The translations under genes and the position numbers were made by a program. 50,487 bases of DNA, taken from Palsa-851 sp035534435 (GTDB lineage Bacteria > Chloroflexota > Dormibacteria > Aeolococcales > Aeolococcaceae). Below are positions 40,334 through 48,579 of this stretch, one piece after another; the stretch's first letter is position 1; each line of letters starts with the position of its first letter. The stretch is taken from the NCBI GenBank assembly GCA_035534435.1, contig DATLRX010000111.1, forward strand, positions 1 to 50,487. Direction: 5' to 3'. The notes under the pieces were generated by a model. That model ran no database searches. It saw only the letters and a list, made by a program, of their open reading frames with translations, and was not told the DNA's origin.

Positions 40334-41022
40334 GCCCGCCCATCGTGACCATCGACGGGCCTGCCGGGAGCGGCAAGACGACACTCGGTCGCCGTCTCGC
40401 TCTCGTGCTCGGTCTCCCGCTCGTGGACACGGGGCTCTTCTACCGCGGCGTGATGGTCGCGGCAGCGCGCGCGCGCATCGACCCCGACGACCGCGAGGCG
40501 CTGATCCAGTGCGCGCAACGCGCCGAGATCGTGATCGATGTCGACCCGACGCACGATGACGCGGACAGCACCGCGTCCGTGAACGGAGTCGCGGCCGGCC
40601 CGGCGCTGCGCGATCCCGTGAACGCGCCGCTCCTTGCCGCGATGAGCAGCATCCCCGAGGTGCGCGCAGCGTTGCTCGGCGCGCAGCGCAGCCTTGCGGC
40701 GGACGGTGCGGTCGCGGTCGGTCGTGACTGCGGCACTGTCGTCTTCCCCGACGCGCGGCTCAAGCTCTATCTCGACGCGTCCGAGGATGTCCGTGCGCGC
40801 CGGCGCGCGCGGCAACTCGGGGGCACCGGCGGCGACCACGACAGCGCGCTGATGCGCGGCGAGGTCCGCGGACGTGACCAGCGGGACGCGTCGCGATCGG
40901 CCGCGCCGATGCGGGCCGCCAGCGACGCGCACATCATCGACACCGGTGTCCTCGGCATCACCGAGGTCTACCAGGAGGCGCTCGAACTCTGGGCAGCGGC
41001 CAATCATGCGGACGTCCGGTGA
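40330..41022 (+). CDS. cmk: Cytidylate kinase
   Basis: Phosphorylates CMP and dCMP. Walker A is IDGPAGSGKTTLGRRL (residues 8-23); the NMP-binding part shows PLVDTGLFYRGVM; later come AVGRDCGTVVFPDARLKLYL and a lid RRRARQLGG. The usual GRDIGT reads GRDCGT. 230 aa is normal. ATGA overlap with rluB and GTGA overlap with plsC; cmk-plsC neighbours are common. Confidence 0.95.
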   Translation: MSPPIVTIDGPAGSGKTTLGRRLALVLGLPLVDTGLFYRGVMVAAARARIDPDDREALIQCAQRAEIVIDVDPTHDDADSTASVNGVAAGPALRDPVNAPLLAAMSSIPEVRAALLGAQRSLAADGAVAVGRDCGTVVFPDARLKLYLDASEDVRARRRARQLGGTGGDHDSALMRGEVRGRDQRDASRSAAPMRAASDAHIIDTGVLGITEVYQEALELWAAANHADVR

Positions 41023-41669
41023 TCTACGCGGCGTTCCGCCTGGGGGTCCGGCTGCTCGCCTGGGTGGTTCTCGGCCGGCGCCTGCGCATCGTCGGGATGG
41101 AGCACATCCCTCGGCGCGGAGCGGTGCTCGTGATCGGCAATCACGTCGGCACCGTCGAGCCCGCGCTCACCGGTGTGTTCATCCCACGTCTCGACGTGTT
41201 CTATCTCGCCAAGAGCGAGCTGTTCCGCAGCACGTTCCTCGGATGGCTCTTCCGCAAGAATCATGCGTTCCCGGTGGTGCGTGGCACGCCCGATCGATCG
41301 GCGCTCCGTGTCGCGCTGCAGGTGCTTGCCGACGGTCACGTCCTGCTCGTGTATCCCGAAGGGACGCGGTCGTGGGACGGTCAGATCGTCGGCGCGACGC
41401 ATGGGGGTGCGGGTTTCATCGCCCGCCATTCCGGTTCGCTTGTCGTGCCGGTTGCGAGCTGGGGATCGGAGCACGTGATCCCGCGTGGAACCTGGCTGCC
41501 TCGCCGCGCCGACGTCGAGATGCGCATCGGCGCGCCGTTCCGGCTGCCTGAATCGGGAGCCGACGGCAGGCGTCTCTCCAACCGTGAAGCCGCTGCGGCC
41601 ATGATGGAGCGTGTGATCGCATTGCTCCCCGAGGAGCACCGGCCCGTCGGGAGGTTCACCGCGGCGTGA
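41019..41669 (+). CDS. plsC: 1-acyl-glycerol-3-phosphate acyltransferase
   Basis: Membrane-associated acyltransferase making phosphatidic acid, the substrate of CdsA. Motif I, usually N-H-x4-D, reads NHVGTVEPAL here, so His is kept but the Asp of the dyad is Glu. Motif II is PVVRGTPDRSAL and motif III is LVYPEGTRSWDG. An N-terminal hydrophobic stretch (FRLGVRLLAWVVLG) suits membrane attachment. 216 aa is normal. GTG at 41019 overlaps cmk; the stop overlaps dinG by GTGA. Confidence 0.9.
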   Translation: MIYAAFRLGVRLLAWVVLGRRLRIVGMEHIPRRGAVLVIGNHVGTVEPALTGVFIPRLDVFYLAKSELFRSTFLGWLFRKNHAFPVVRGTPDRSALRVALQVLADGHVLLVYPEGTRSWDGQIVGATHGGAGFIARHSGSLVVPVASWGSEHVIPRGTWLPRRADVEMRIGAPFRLPESGADGRRLSNREAAAAMMERVIALLPEEHRPVGRFTAA

Positions 41670-44482
41670 CCATGGGACCGGCCCATCCGCACCACCTGGT
41701 CGCGTTCGACCTCGAGACCACCGGCCTCTCGCCCCGAAGCGATCGGATTCTCGAGATCGGTGCCGTGCGCTACGACGAGAACCTGCGGCAGATCGATCAG
41801 TTGCAGCTCATCGTCGACCCTCAGATCCCGATCCCGCTTGCGATCCAGCGGCTCTGCGGGCTCATGGACGCCGATGTCCAGGGGGCACCAGCGCCGCTCG
41901 AGGCGGCCGAACGGCTCGCCGGCTTCTGCGGTGACGCCGCGCTCATCGCTCACGGTGGCGCCTTCGACCTCCTCTTTCTCCGGTCGCTGCTCACAGAATC
42001 GTTCGGGGCGCGGCTCATCTTCGACACCCTCGACCTGGCGCGGATCCTGCTCCCGACGTTCGAGAGCCACAGCCTGCCGCTGCTCAGCCGGAGGCTCGGG
42101 ATCACGCACGAGCGCCCGCACCGCGCACTCAGTGATGCGCTCGCCACCGGCGATCTCTTCCGGATGCTCGTGGGTGCCGGACGAGCTCTGCCGGCATCGA
42201 CGCAGGACCAGATGCGACGCGTCGCAGCGCAGGCGCCCGGCCCACTCGCCGACTTTCTCGACGACGTGATGCGCCGCCGCGGGGTGGAGGTCGAAGCTCC
42301 GCGTGCCGCGGTGGTTCCCCCCGAGCCAACGCTCGCCACGGCTCCTGCCGGCGAGGCACCCGCCGCGCCGGCCACACATCGCGTCAGCGACGCCGCACCT
42401 GCCACACGCAACATCGGCGATGCCGCCGCGGCACTGCTCGGCCCGGACGGCCCGCTCGCCGGCCGCGACGGCTACGAGTATCGCGAGGCGCAGCACCAGA
42501 TGGCGGTCGCCGTCGGCCAGACGCTCGAACGCAAACGCCGCCTGATGGTCGAGGCGGGGACGGGAGTCGGCAAGTCACTCGCATACCTCACGCCGCTCGC
42601 GATCTGGGCGGCGCGCACGGGCAAGCGCGCGGTCGTCGCGACCCACACTGTGAATCTCCAGGAGCAGCTTGCCGACCGCGATCTGCCGACCGTGGCCGGA
42701 CTGTTGGAACATCCGGTGCCGGTGGCGCTGCTGAAGGGCCGCAACCACTACATCAGCCTCCGTCGGTGGCGGCGGTTCCTCGACACCCCGGACATCACGG
42801 CTCAGGGTGCGGACCTTGCGGCGATCCGGTTCAAGCTGAAGATCCTCGCGTGGCTTGCCGCAACCTCGACCGGCGACCGCTCGGAAATCTATCTCTCAGG
42901 CGAGGAGGATCAACTCTGGCGCCGTGTGGCATCGGAGGTCACCGACTGCCTCGGGCCCGCATGCGCCAATTGGGCAAACGCGCAGTGCCACATGGTGAGC
43001 GCGCGTCGCGGGGCCGCCGATGCTGCCATTGTTGTCACCAACCACGCGCTACTCCTGGCGGCCAACGAGAGTCAGGGGCAGATCCTCGGGCCGTACGAGG
43101 CGCTGGTCATCGACGAGGCCCACCAGCTCGAAGCGGTCGCGACGGAGCAGCTGGGGCTCACCGTCCGCATGTCCGACATCACCCTCGTCCTCGAACGGCT
43201 CCCGGCGATGCCGGGGACCCCGCTCGGTATTGAGCTCGATCGATGCCGCGAGGCGGGCCAGCGGCTGTTCGGCGACGCCAAGGGGTTCATGGCTGCGCGG
43301 CTCGGTGGCGAGCACGCCGCCAACGGCAGGGTCGGGCTCTCGCACGCAATCCGCGAGGACGCGGGCTTCACGCTCGTCGAGCGCTCCGCGATGCACGCCA
43401 TCGGAATCCTCCAGCGCACCGCGTCGGCACTCGCGTCCGCACCCGGGGGCGTGCAGACCGAGCTGCTGCCGCAGCCGGATCGGGCCGGCGACGAGCTCGA
43501 GCACGCGTCAGAGGCACTCGCGGGCCTGGCCGCGGCGATCGACCACGTGATCGTGCGCCCACGAGCGGGAACGGTGGCGTGGATCGAGATGCGCCGAGAG
43601 CAGGCGGAGCTGCACGAGGCGCCGATCGACGTCTCCATCCCCCTCGCCGAGAGCGTTTTCGACCCCGCGGAGTCGGTCGTCCTCACCTCCGCGACGCTGT
43701 CGGTCGCCGGCGGCTTCGACTTCGTCCGCACCCGCGTCGGCATCGGCGCGGCCGCCGATGAGCTGACGCTGCCGTCGCCGTTCGACTACCTGCGTCAGGC
43801 GATCTGCATCCTGCCCGAGAACGCCACTGCGTACGACGACCCCATCCACGATGCACAGATGGCGGAGCTCGTCGACGGCGTCGCGGGCCGGCTCGACGGT
43901 CACACGCTGGTCCTCTTCACGAGCTACGGGCCGCTCAAGCGTGTCTGGAGCCTGCTGCAGGATCGCCTCGACGCGCGGGGCATCGCCAGCCTCGCCCAGG
44001 GCCTCGACGGAACGCGGCGTCAGATCCTGCAGAGCTTCCTTGCCGATCCACGCACCGTCCTGCTGGCGACGAGCAGCTTCTGGGAGGGCGTCGACATCCC
44101 CGGTGACCGGCTTCGCTGCGTCATCATCGACAAGCTGCCGTTCCCCGTGCCGACCGATCCACTCGTGCGAGCGCGCTCCGAGCAGCTCCGCGACCCGTTC
44201 GGCGAGTACATCCTCCCGGTTGCGATCATCCGCCTCCGTCAGGGGTTCGGCCGGCTCATACGGAGCGCCTCCGATCGGGGGGCCGTCGTCCTCTGTGACC
44301 CGCGGCTGCGGACGCGGCAGTACGGCATGGGGTTCCTCAGCGCATTGCCGCCCGCGCCTCGGGCGGTGAGTGGACTCGGTGCGGTTCCTGCGATGGTCGA
44401 TGCCTTCGTGAACAGCGGGGCGCTGCCCGAGAGCATGGGAGAATCAGACCAATGGTCCTCGAACGATCTCGACCCGGCGTGA
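41666..44482 (+). CDS. dinG: DinG-family helicase with N-terminal DnaQ-like exonuclease domain
   Basis: 938 aa, of the Bacillus-type DinG architecture. Residues 1-170 are a 3'-5' exonuclease (VAFDLETTG with Asp14/Glu16 region, AHGGAFDLLFL, HRALSDALAT). The linker 205-250 is Ala/Pro-rich. The helicase has Walker A EAGTGVGKSLAYL (297-309), DEAH in VIDEAHQLE (483-486), and C-terminal LATSSFWEGVDIPGDRL and RLRQGFGRLIR. Of the Fe-S cysteines, three are present (Cys428, Cys433, Cys441) but the position after KGRNHY that usually is Cys is Ser364. It starts at GTG 41666 (or ATG 41672) and overlaps plsC and the following amidohydrolase gene. Confidence 0.93.
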   Translation: MTMGPAHPHHLVAFDLETTGLSPRSDRILEIGAVRYDENLRQIDQLQLIVDPQIPIPLAIQRLCGLMDADVQGAPAPLEAAERLAGFCGDAALIAHGGAFDLLFLRSLLTESFGARLIFDTLDLARILLPTFESHSLPLLSRRLGITHERPHRALSDALATGDLFRMLVGAGRALPASTQDQMRRVAAQAPGPLADFLDDVMRRRGVEVEAPRAAVVPPEPTLATAPAGEAPAAPATHRVSDAAPATRNIGDAAAALLGPDGPLAGRDGYEYREAQHQMAVAVGQTLERKRRLMVEAGTGVGKSLAYLTPLAIWAARTGKRAVVATHTVNLQEQLADRDLPTVAGLLEHPVPVALLKGRNHYISLRRWRRFLDTPDITAQGADLAAIRFKLKILAWLAATSTGDRSEIYLSGEEDQLWRRVASEVTDCLGPACANWANAQCHMVSARRGAADAAIVVTNHALLLAANESQGQILGPYEALVIDEAHQLEAVATEQLGLTVRMSDITLVLERLPAMPGTPLGIELDRCREAGQRLFGDAKGFMAARLGGEHAANGRVGLSHAIREDAGFTLVERSAMHAIGILQRTASALASAPGGVQTELLPQPDRAGDELEHASEALAGLAAAIDHVIVRPRAGTVAWIEMRREQAELHEAPIDVSIPLAESVFDPAESVVLTSATLSVAGGFDFVRTRVGIGAAADELTLPSPFDYLRQAICILPENATAYDDPIHDAQMAELVDGVAGRLDGHTLVLFTSYGPLKRVWSLLQDRLDARGIASLAQGLDGTRRQILQSFLADPRTVLLATSSFWEGVDIPGDRLRCVIIDKLPFPVPTDPLVRARSEQLRDPFGEYILPVAIIRLRQGFGRLIRSASDRGAVVLCDPRLRTRQYGMGFLSALPPAPRAVSGLGAVPAMVDAFVNSGALPESMGESDQWSSNDLDPA

Positions 44483-45432
44483 CGCCGGCGCCGCCGGGCG
44501 CCCCTGACCCGGAGCCGGGTGAGCGCCCGGCGGCGGCGCGCGACCCGGCGGGGTCGCTCATCGTGGCGCTCGCCCAGTGCTACCCCAAGCTCGGCGATGT
44601 TGCCGCGAATGTCGCGATGCACCTCACGGTGATCAACGACGCTGCTGCGCGCGGTGCCGGACTGGTCGTCTTCCCTGAGCTCTCGATCACCGGCTACTTC
44701 CTCAAGGACCAGGTGCCCGACGTGGCGCTGACGCTCGGTTCGGCGGAGATCGACGCGCTGTGCTCCGCCTCCCGAGACGGTCGGATCGACGTCGTCGCGG
44801 GCCTGATCCTGGAGAGCGACCGCCACCGCTTCTACAACGCGTCCGTCTACATCAGCGCCGGCGAGGTGGTGCACGTGCATCGCAAGGTCTATCTCCCCAC
44901 CTACGGCCTGTTCGACGAGCAGCGATACGTCGCCGCCGGCGACCGGTTTCGGGCGTTCGACGCGCCGCTCGGGGGCCGCACCGAGAGCCGCTGGCGCGCC
45001 GGGATGCTCATCTGCGAAGACCTCTGGCACCCCACGGCGGCGGCGCTGCTCGCACGTCAGGGTGTCGACGTGCTCATCTGCCCCTCCGCATCACCCGGGC
45101 GTGGCGTGCTCCAGGGCGAGGCGCTCGGCACCGCGCGCAGCTATGACGCGATGACGCGCACCTACGCGCAGCTGTTCACGAGCTACGTCATCTACTGCAA
45201 TCGAAGCGGCTTCGAGGATGGAGTCGGGTTCTGGGGCGGATCGCGCGTCGTCGGCCCCGACGGCACCATCGTGGGATCCATTCCGGGCGCTGAAGAGACC
45301 GTGCTCTTTCACACGCTCGAGCGCAGTGCGCTCCGGCGCGCGCGGGTCGCGTATCCGCTGCTGCGCGACGAACGGAACGATGTCAACGACTCAGAGACCG
45401 ACCGACTCCGCCGCCGGCACGCTCGCGATTGA
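44479..45432 (+). CDS. Nitrilase-family amidohydrolase, probable glutaminase part of split NAD synthetase
   Basis: Carbon-nitrogen hydrolase with a complete Glu-Lys-Cys triad: FPELSITGYFLKD (Glu), HRKVYLPTYGLFDEQRY (Lys) and LICEDLWHP (Cys). These flanks match the glutaminase domain of glutamine-dependent NAD synthetases. The GTG at 44479 gives the local GTGA overlap and 317 aa; the in-frame ATG at 44452 inside dinG adds nine residues. The next gene, in another frame and overlapping by 53 bases, is an NAD synthetase without this domain. I infer they work together, supplying ammonia to NadE. A stand-alone amidase role is the alternative. Confidence 0.85.
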   Translation: MTPAPPGAPDPEPGERPAAARDPAGSLIVALAQCYPKLGDVAANVAMHLTVINDAAARGAGLVVFPELSITGYFLKDQVPDVALTLGSAEIDALCSASRDGRIDVVAGLILESDRHRFYNASVYISAGEVVHVHRKVYLPTYGLFDEQRYVAAGDRFRAFDAPLGGRTESRWRAGMLICEDLWHPTAAALLARQGVDVLICPSASPGRGVLQGEALGTARSYDAMTRTYAQLFTSYVIYCNRSGFEDGVGFWGGSRVVGPDGTIVGSIPGAEETVLFHTLERSALRRARVAYPLLRDERNDVNDSETDRLRRRHARD

Positions 45433-46234
45433 CCCCGGCTTCGTAGCCGGTCTGCTGCGCGGCTTCATCGCCGACGGCGTGCACAAGGTCGGCTTCGAGC
45501 GCGCGGTGGTCGGGTTGTCAGGTGGCGTGGACTCCTCGCTGGTGACCGCGCTCGCGGTGTCGTCGCTCGGAGCGAACAACGTCGTCGCCATCTTCATGCC
45601 GTATCGCACGAGCGATCCGCAGTCGGCGCTTGACGCGCACGCGGTCTGCGCGAGCCTCGACATCAGGGCCGAAACCATCGACATCACCGCGCAGATCGAC
45701 GATTATTTCGAGCACTACCCGGATGCCGACCGGACGCGACGCGGGAACAAGATGGCTCGCGAGCGCATGTCGATCCTGTACGACCATTCCATGGCCGAGC
45801 GCGCGCTCGTCCTCGGAACCTCCAACAAGACCGAGTTGCTGCTCGGCTACGGCACATTGTTCGGCGACATGGCGAGCGCGCTCAATCCGATCGGCGACCT
45901 GTACAAGACGCAGCTGTACCAGCTTGCGCGATTCCTCGAGCTGCCGCACAGCGTGCTCACCAAGGCGCCGAGCGCCGATCTCTGGGTCGGGCAATCTGAC
46001 GAAGACGAGCTCGGCATCCGCTATGCGGTGGTCGACGAGATCCTCCAGTTGCTCGTCGATCAGCGTCGCAGCCGCGCGGAGGTCGTCGCCCTCGGCTTCG
46101 ACGCCGCCGACGTCGACACCGTGGTCCGGCGTGTTCATGACAGCCAGTACAAGCGCCGTCCGCCGGTCATCGCGAAGTTGAGCAACCGCACCATCGACCG
46201 TGAGTTCCGCTACCCGCGGGATTGGGGACGGTGA
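45380..46234 (+). CDS. nadE: NAD synthetase (ATP-PPase domain)
   Basis: Amidates nicotinic acid adenine dinucleotide to NAD with ATP. The PP-loop is VVGLSGGVDSSLVTAL; further motifs are IFMPYRTSDPQ, GNKMARERMSILYDHSMAER, LGTSNKTELLLGYGTLFGDM and NPIGDLYKTQLYQLAR, with KAPSADLW. 284 aa is the size of the ammonia-dependent form, but a nitrilase-type glutaminase gene overlaps its start by 53 bases. ATG 45380 has GGAA a few bases upstream. The stop overlaps rsmI by GTGA. With nadK in the same window, both final NAD(P) steps are covered. Confidence 0.94.
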   Translation: MSTTQRPTDSAAGTLAIDPGFVAGLLRGFIADGVHKVGFERAVVGLSGGVDSSLVTALAVSSLGANNVVAIFMPYRTSDPQSALDAHAVCASLDIRAETIDITAQIDDYFEHYPDADRTRRGNKMARERMSILYDHSMAERALVLGTSNKTELLLGYGTLFGDMASALNPIGDLYKTQLYQLARFLELPHSVLTKAPSADLWVGQSDEDELGIRYAVVDEILQLLVDQRRSRAEVVALGFDAADVDTVVRRVHDSQYKRRPPVIAKLSNRTIDREFRYPRDWGR

Positions 46235-46914
46235 ACGGACCCACCGGGACTCTCGCGGTGGTCGCGACGCCGATCGGCAACCTCGAGGACATCACGCTGC
46301 GCGCGTTGCGCGTGCTGCGCGAGTGCGACGCCGTCGTGGCGGAGGACTCGCGCCGGACCAAGGCATTGCTCACGGCGCACGGCGTGCAGAAACCCGTGCT
46401 GTCGCTGCCCGCGTTCGACGAGCGCCGGCGCATCCCGCTGCTGATCGAGCGGCTCGATCGCGGCGAGACACTCGCGCTGTGCACGGACGCCGGCACGCCC
46501 GCGCTGAGTGACCCGGGCGCGCTGTTCGTGAGCGCGGCCGTCGAGGCGGGCCACCGCGTGACGCCGATTCCCGGTGCCTCGGCACTGACGGCGGCGCTGG
46601 CCGCGAGCGGCCTGCCGGGCAATGCGTTCTGCTTTCTCGGCTTCCTGCCGCGTACGCCCGGCAAGCTGGTTCGCCTCCTGGAGCAGGCGCTGCAGGAGGA
46701 CCGGACGCTCGCGTTCTTCGAATCGCCGATGCGCCTCGTGAAGACGCTGCGCATCGCGGCGCCGGTGCTCGGCGACCGTCCCGTGATCGTCGCCCGGGAG
46801 TTGAGCAAAGTGCACGAGACGATGCATCGCGGCACCGCGGCATCCCTGGTGGAGGAGTTCACTGCGCGTCCACCGCGCGGCGAGTGCACGGTGCTCATTG
46901 GAGCGCGCGCGTGA
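46231..46914 (+). CDS. rsmI: 16S rRNA (cytidine1402-2'-O)-methyltransferase
   Basis: Tetrapyrrole-methylase-fold enzyme modifying 16S C1402 in the decoding centre. Motifs: LAVVATPIGNLEDITLRALR, AVVAEDSRRTKALL, LCTDAGTPALSDPG, VTPIPGASALTAALAASGLP and FLGFLPRTPGK, then FFESPMRLVKTL and VARELSKVHE. From GTG 46231 (GTGA overlap with nadE) it is 227 aa, lacking the small C-terminal extension of some relatives. A TTG at 46222 is a weaker alternative start. Confidence 0.95.
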   Translation: MNGPTGTLAVVATPIGNLEDITLRALRVLRECDAVVAEDSRRTKALLTAHGVQKPVLSLPAFDERRRIPLLIERLDRGETLALCTDAGTPALSDPGALFVSAAVEAGHRVTPIPGASALTAALAASGLPGNAFCFLGFLPRTPGKLVRLLEQALQEDRTLAFFESPMRLVKTLRIAAPVLGDRPVIVARELSKVHETMHRGTAASLVEEFTARPPRGECTVLIGARA

Positions 46915-47726
46915 GCGATCCGCTGCCGGCGCTCGTCGACACGCATTGTCATCTGGTGCTCCTCGACGACCGCGGGCTCCTCACGCGGGCGCTCGAGGGT
47001 GCCGCGGCGGCGGGAGTCGACCAGATCATCTCGGTCGGCCTCAACCTCGAGGACTCGGATCGCAACCGCATCATCGCCGAGTCCCACCCCGGCGTGTATT
47101 TCAGCGTGGGCTGGCATCCGCACGAGACGGCGCCGCCCGATGCGCGCGAGCTCGAGGCGCTCGCCGCGTTGTTGCGCCATCCCAAGGCGGTCGCGGTGGG
47201 GGAGGTCGGGCTCGATCTCTTCTTCCGCCCCGGGTACCATGAGGTGGCGCTCGACGTGCAGGAGCGGTCGTTTCGCGCCATGCTCGAACTCGCAGACGAC
47301 GCGGCGAAACCCGTGCTGATCCACGACCGCGACGCACACGACGAGGTGCTGGCGGCCGTGCGAAGCGTCCCCGGGTCGCATGGACTGATGCACTGCTTCA
47401 GCGGCGACGCGGCGCACGCGTTGCGTTGCGCGGAGCACGGCTTCATCGCATCGTTCTCCGGCATCGTCACCTTCCCGCACAGCGATCCCATCCAGCATGC
47501 GGCGCGCAGCGTCGCACACGATGGGTACGCGGTCGAGACCGACTCGCCGTTCCTCAGCCCGGCGCCGGAGCGCGGCAAACCGAACCTCCCGGAGCGCGTC
47601 GCGATCACAGCCGCGGCCGTCGCGCGACTGCGCGACGTTACGGTGGAGGAGGTGCGGGAGGCGACCACGCGCACCGCCCGGAGCGTCCTGGGCCTCGCGT
47701 CCCCGGCGGCATCGCCGAATGCCTGA
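46911..47726 (+). CDS. tatD: TatD-family metal-dependent DNase
   Basis: TIM-barrel metallohydrolase; TatD proteins have 3'-5' exonuclease activity on DNA or RNA. Metal ligands: VDTHCHL (His12, His14), GEVGLDLFF (Glu), VLIHDRDAH, LMHCFSGD (His) and VETDSPFLSPAP (Asp). From GTG 46911 (GTGA overlap with rsmI) it is 271 aa, the usual size. It is followed, with an 8-base overlap, by rsmA; the tatD-rsmA (ksgA) neighbourhood is common. Confidence 0.94.
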   Translation: MSDPLPALVDTHCHLVLLDDRGLLTRALEGAAAAGVDQIISVGLNLEDSDRNRIIAESHPGVYFSVGWHPHETAPPDARELEALAALLRHPKAVAVGEVGLDLFFRPGYHEVALDVQERSFRAMLELADDAAKPVLIHDRDAHDEVLAAVRSVPGSHGLMHCFSGDAAHALRCAEHGFIASFSGIVTFPHSDPIQHAARSVAHDGYAVETDSPFLSPAPERGKPNLPERVAITAAAVARLRDVTVEEVREATTRTARSVLGLASPAASPNA

Positions 47727-48579
47727 GCCTCCGCTCGACCTCACCGACCCCGCGACGGTCACCGCCGTCGCCCGGCGGGTCGGACTCCGTCGCGATCCAC
47801 GTCTCGGGCAGCACTTCCTCGTCGACCGGCAGGTGCTCGAGGCCATCGTGGACGCTCTGGATCCGGGCCCGGAGGATCAGGTGCTCGAGATCGGCTGTGG
47901 ACTCGGGACGCTGACGGGCGAGCTGGCGGCGCGGGCGGGGCGCGTCGTGGCGATCGACATCGACCCGGCGTGCGTCGCCGGCACGGAGATGACGCAACGG
48001 GCGAATGCCAACGTCACCGTGCTCGAGATGGATGCTCGAGTGGTTGATCCGGTTGCCCTGGGCTTCCCGCACGGATGGCTGGCGACGGGCAACCTGCCGT
48101 ATCAGATGACCGGGCTCGTGCTCACGCGCCTCCTCGACGCGGCGGACCCGCCGGCGCGAGCGGTCGTGCTCGTCCAGCGAGAGGTCGCCGCCCGCCTGGC
48201 CGCGGACTCGGGCGACTGGAGCCTCGCCACTGTCGCGGTGCGTTCACATGCGGCGGTCGAGCGGCTGCTGGACGTCCCGCCGCACGCCTTCGACCCGCCG
48301 CCGGCCGTGCACTCGTCGATCCTCAGGCTCGTTCCGGCGCGGTTGATGTCGCCGGATGTGCGCGCTGACGTGCTCGCTCTTGCCAAACCGCTCTTCCAGT
48401 CGCGACGCAAGACCCTGCGCAACGGCCTGAGCCGCGCGCTGCGCAACGACGTCGGCGCCGCGCTGTCGGCTCTTTCCACTGCAGGCATCGATCCTGGCCG
48501 CCGGCCGGGTACGCTTGCGCTCGATGAGTGGGAGCTCCTCGCTCGTGCGGTCGCGGAGGTGAGGTCCGGAACGCGATGA
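47719..48579 (+). CDS. rsmA: 16S rRNA (adenine1518/1519-N6)-dimethyltransferase
   Basis: KsgA-type enzyme dimethylating the two adenines of the 16S 3' hairpin in late 30S assembly. Motifs: RLGQHFLVDRQVLEAIVDAL near residue 28, the SAM loop VLEIGCGLGTLTGELAAR, VAIDIDP, and the catalytic TGNLPYQMT; later QREVAARLAA and FQSRRKTLRNGLS. From ATG 47719 it is 286 aa, normal. The open frame upstream is a shadow of tatD. It is coupled to the MFS gene by ATGA. Confidence 0.95.
   Translation: MPEPPLDLTDPATVTAVARRVGLRRDPRLGQHFLVDRQVLEAIVDALDPGPEDQVLEIGCGLGTLTGELAARAGRVVAIDIDPACVAGTEMTQRANANVTVLEMDARVVDPVALGFPHGWLATGNLPYQMTGLVLTRLLDAADPPARAVVLVQREVAARLAADSGDWSLATVAVRSHAAVERLLDVPPHAFDPPPAVHSSILRLVPARLMSPDVRADVLALAKPLFQSRRKTLRNGLSRALRNDVGAALSALSTAGIDPGRRPGTLALDEWELLARAVAEVRSGTR

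Noticed and set aside
46167..47846. Minus-strand open frame of 559 codons opposite rsmI and tatD
   Set aside because: Fully antisense to two conserved genes; no promoter, ribosome site or family signature.
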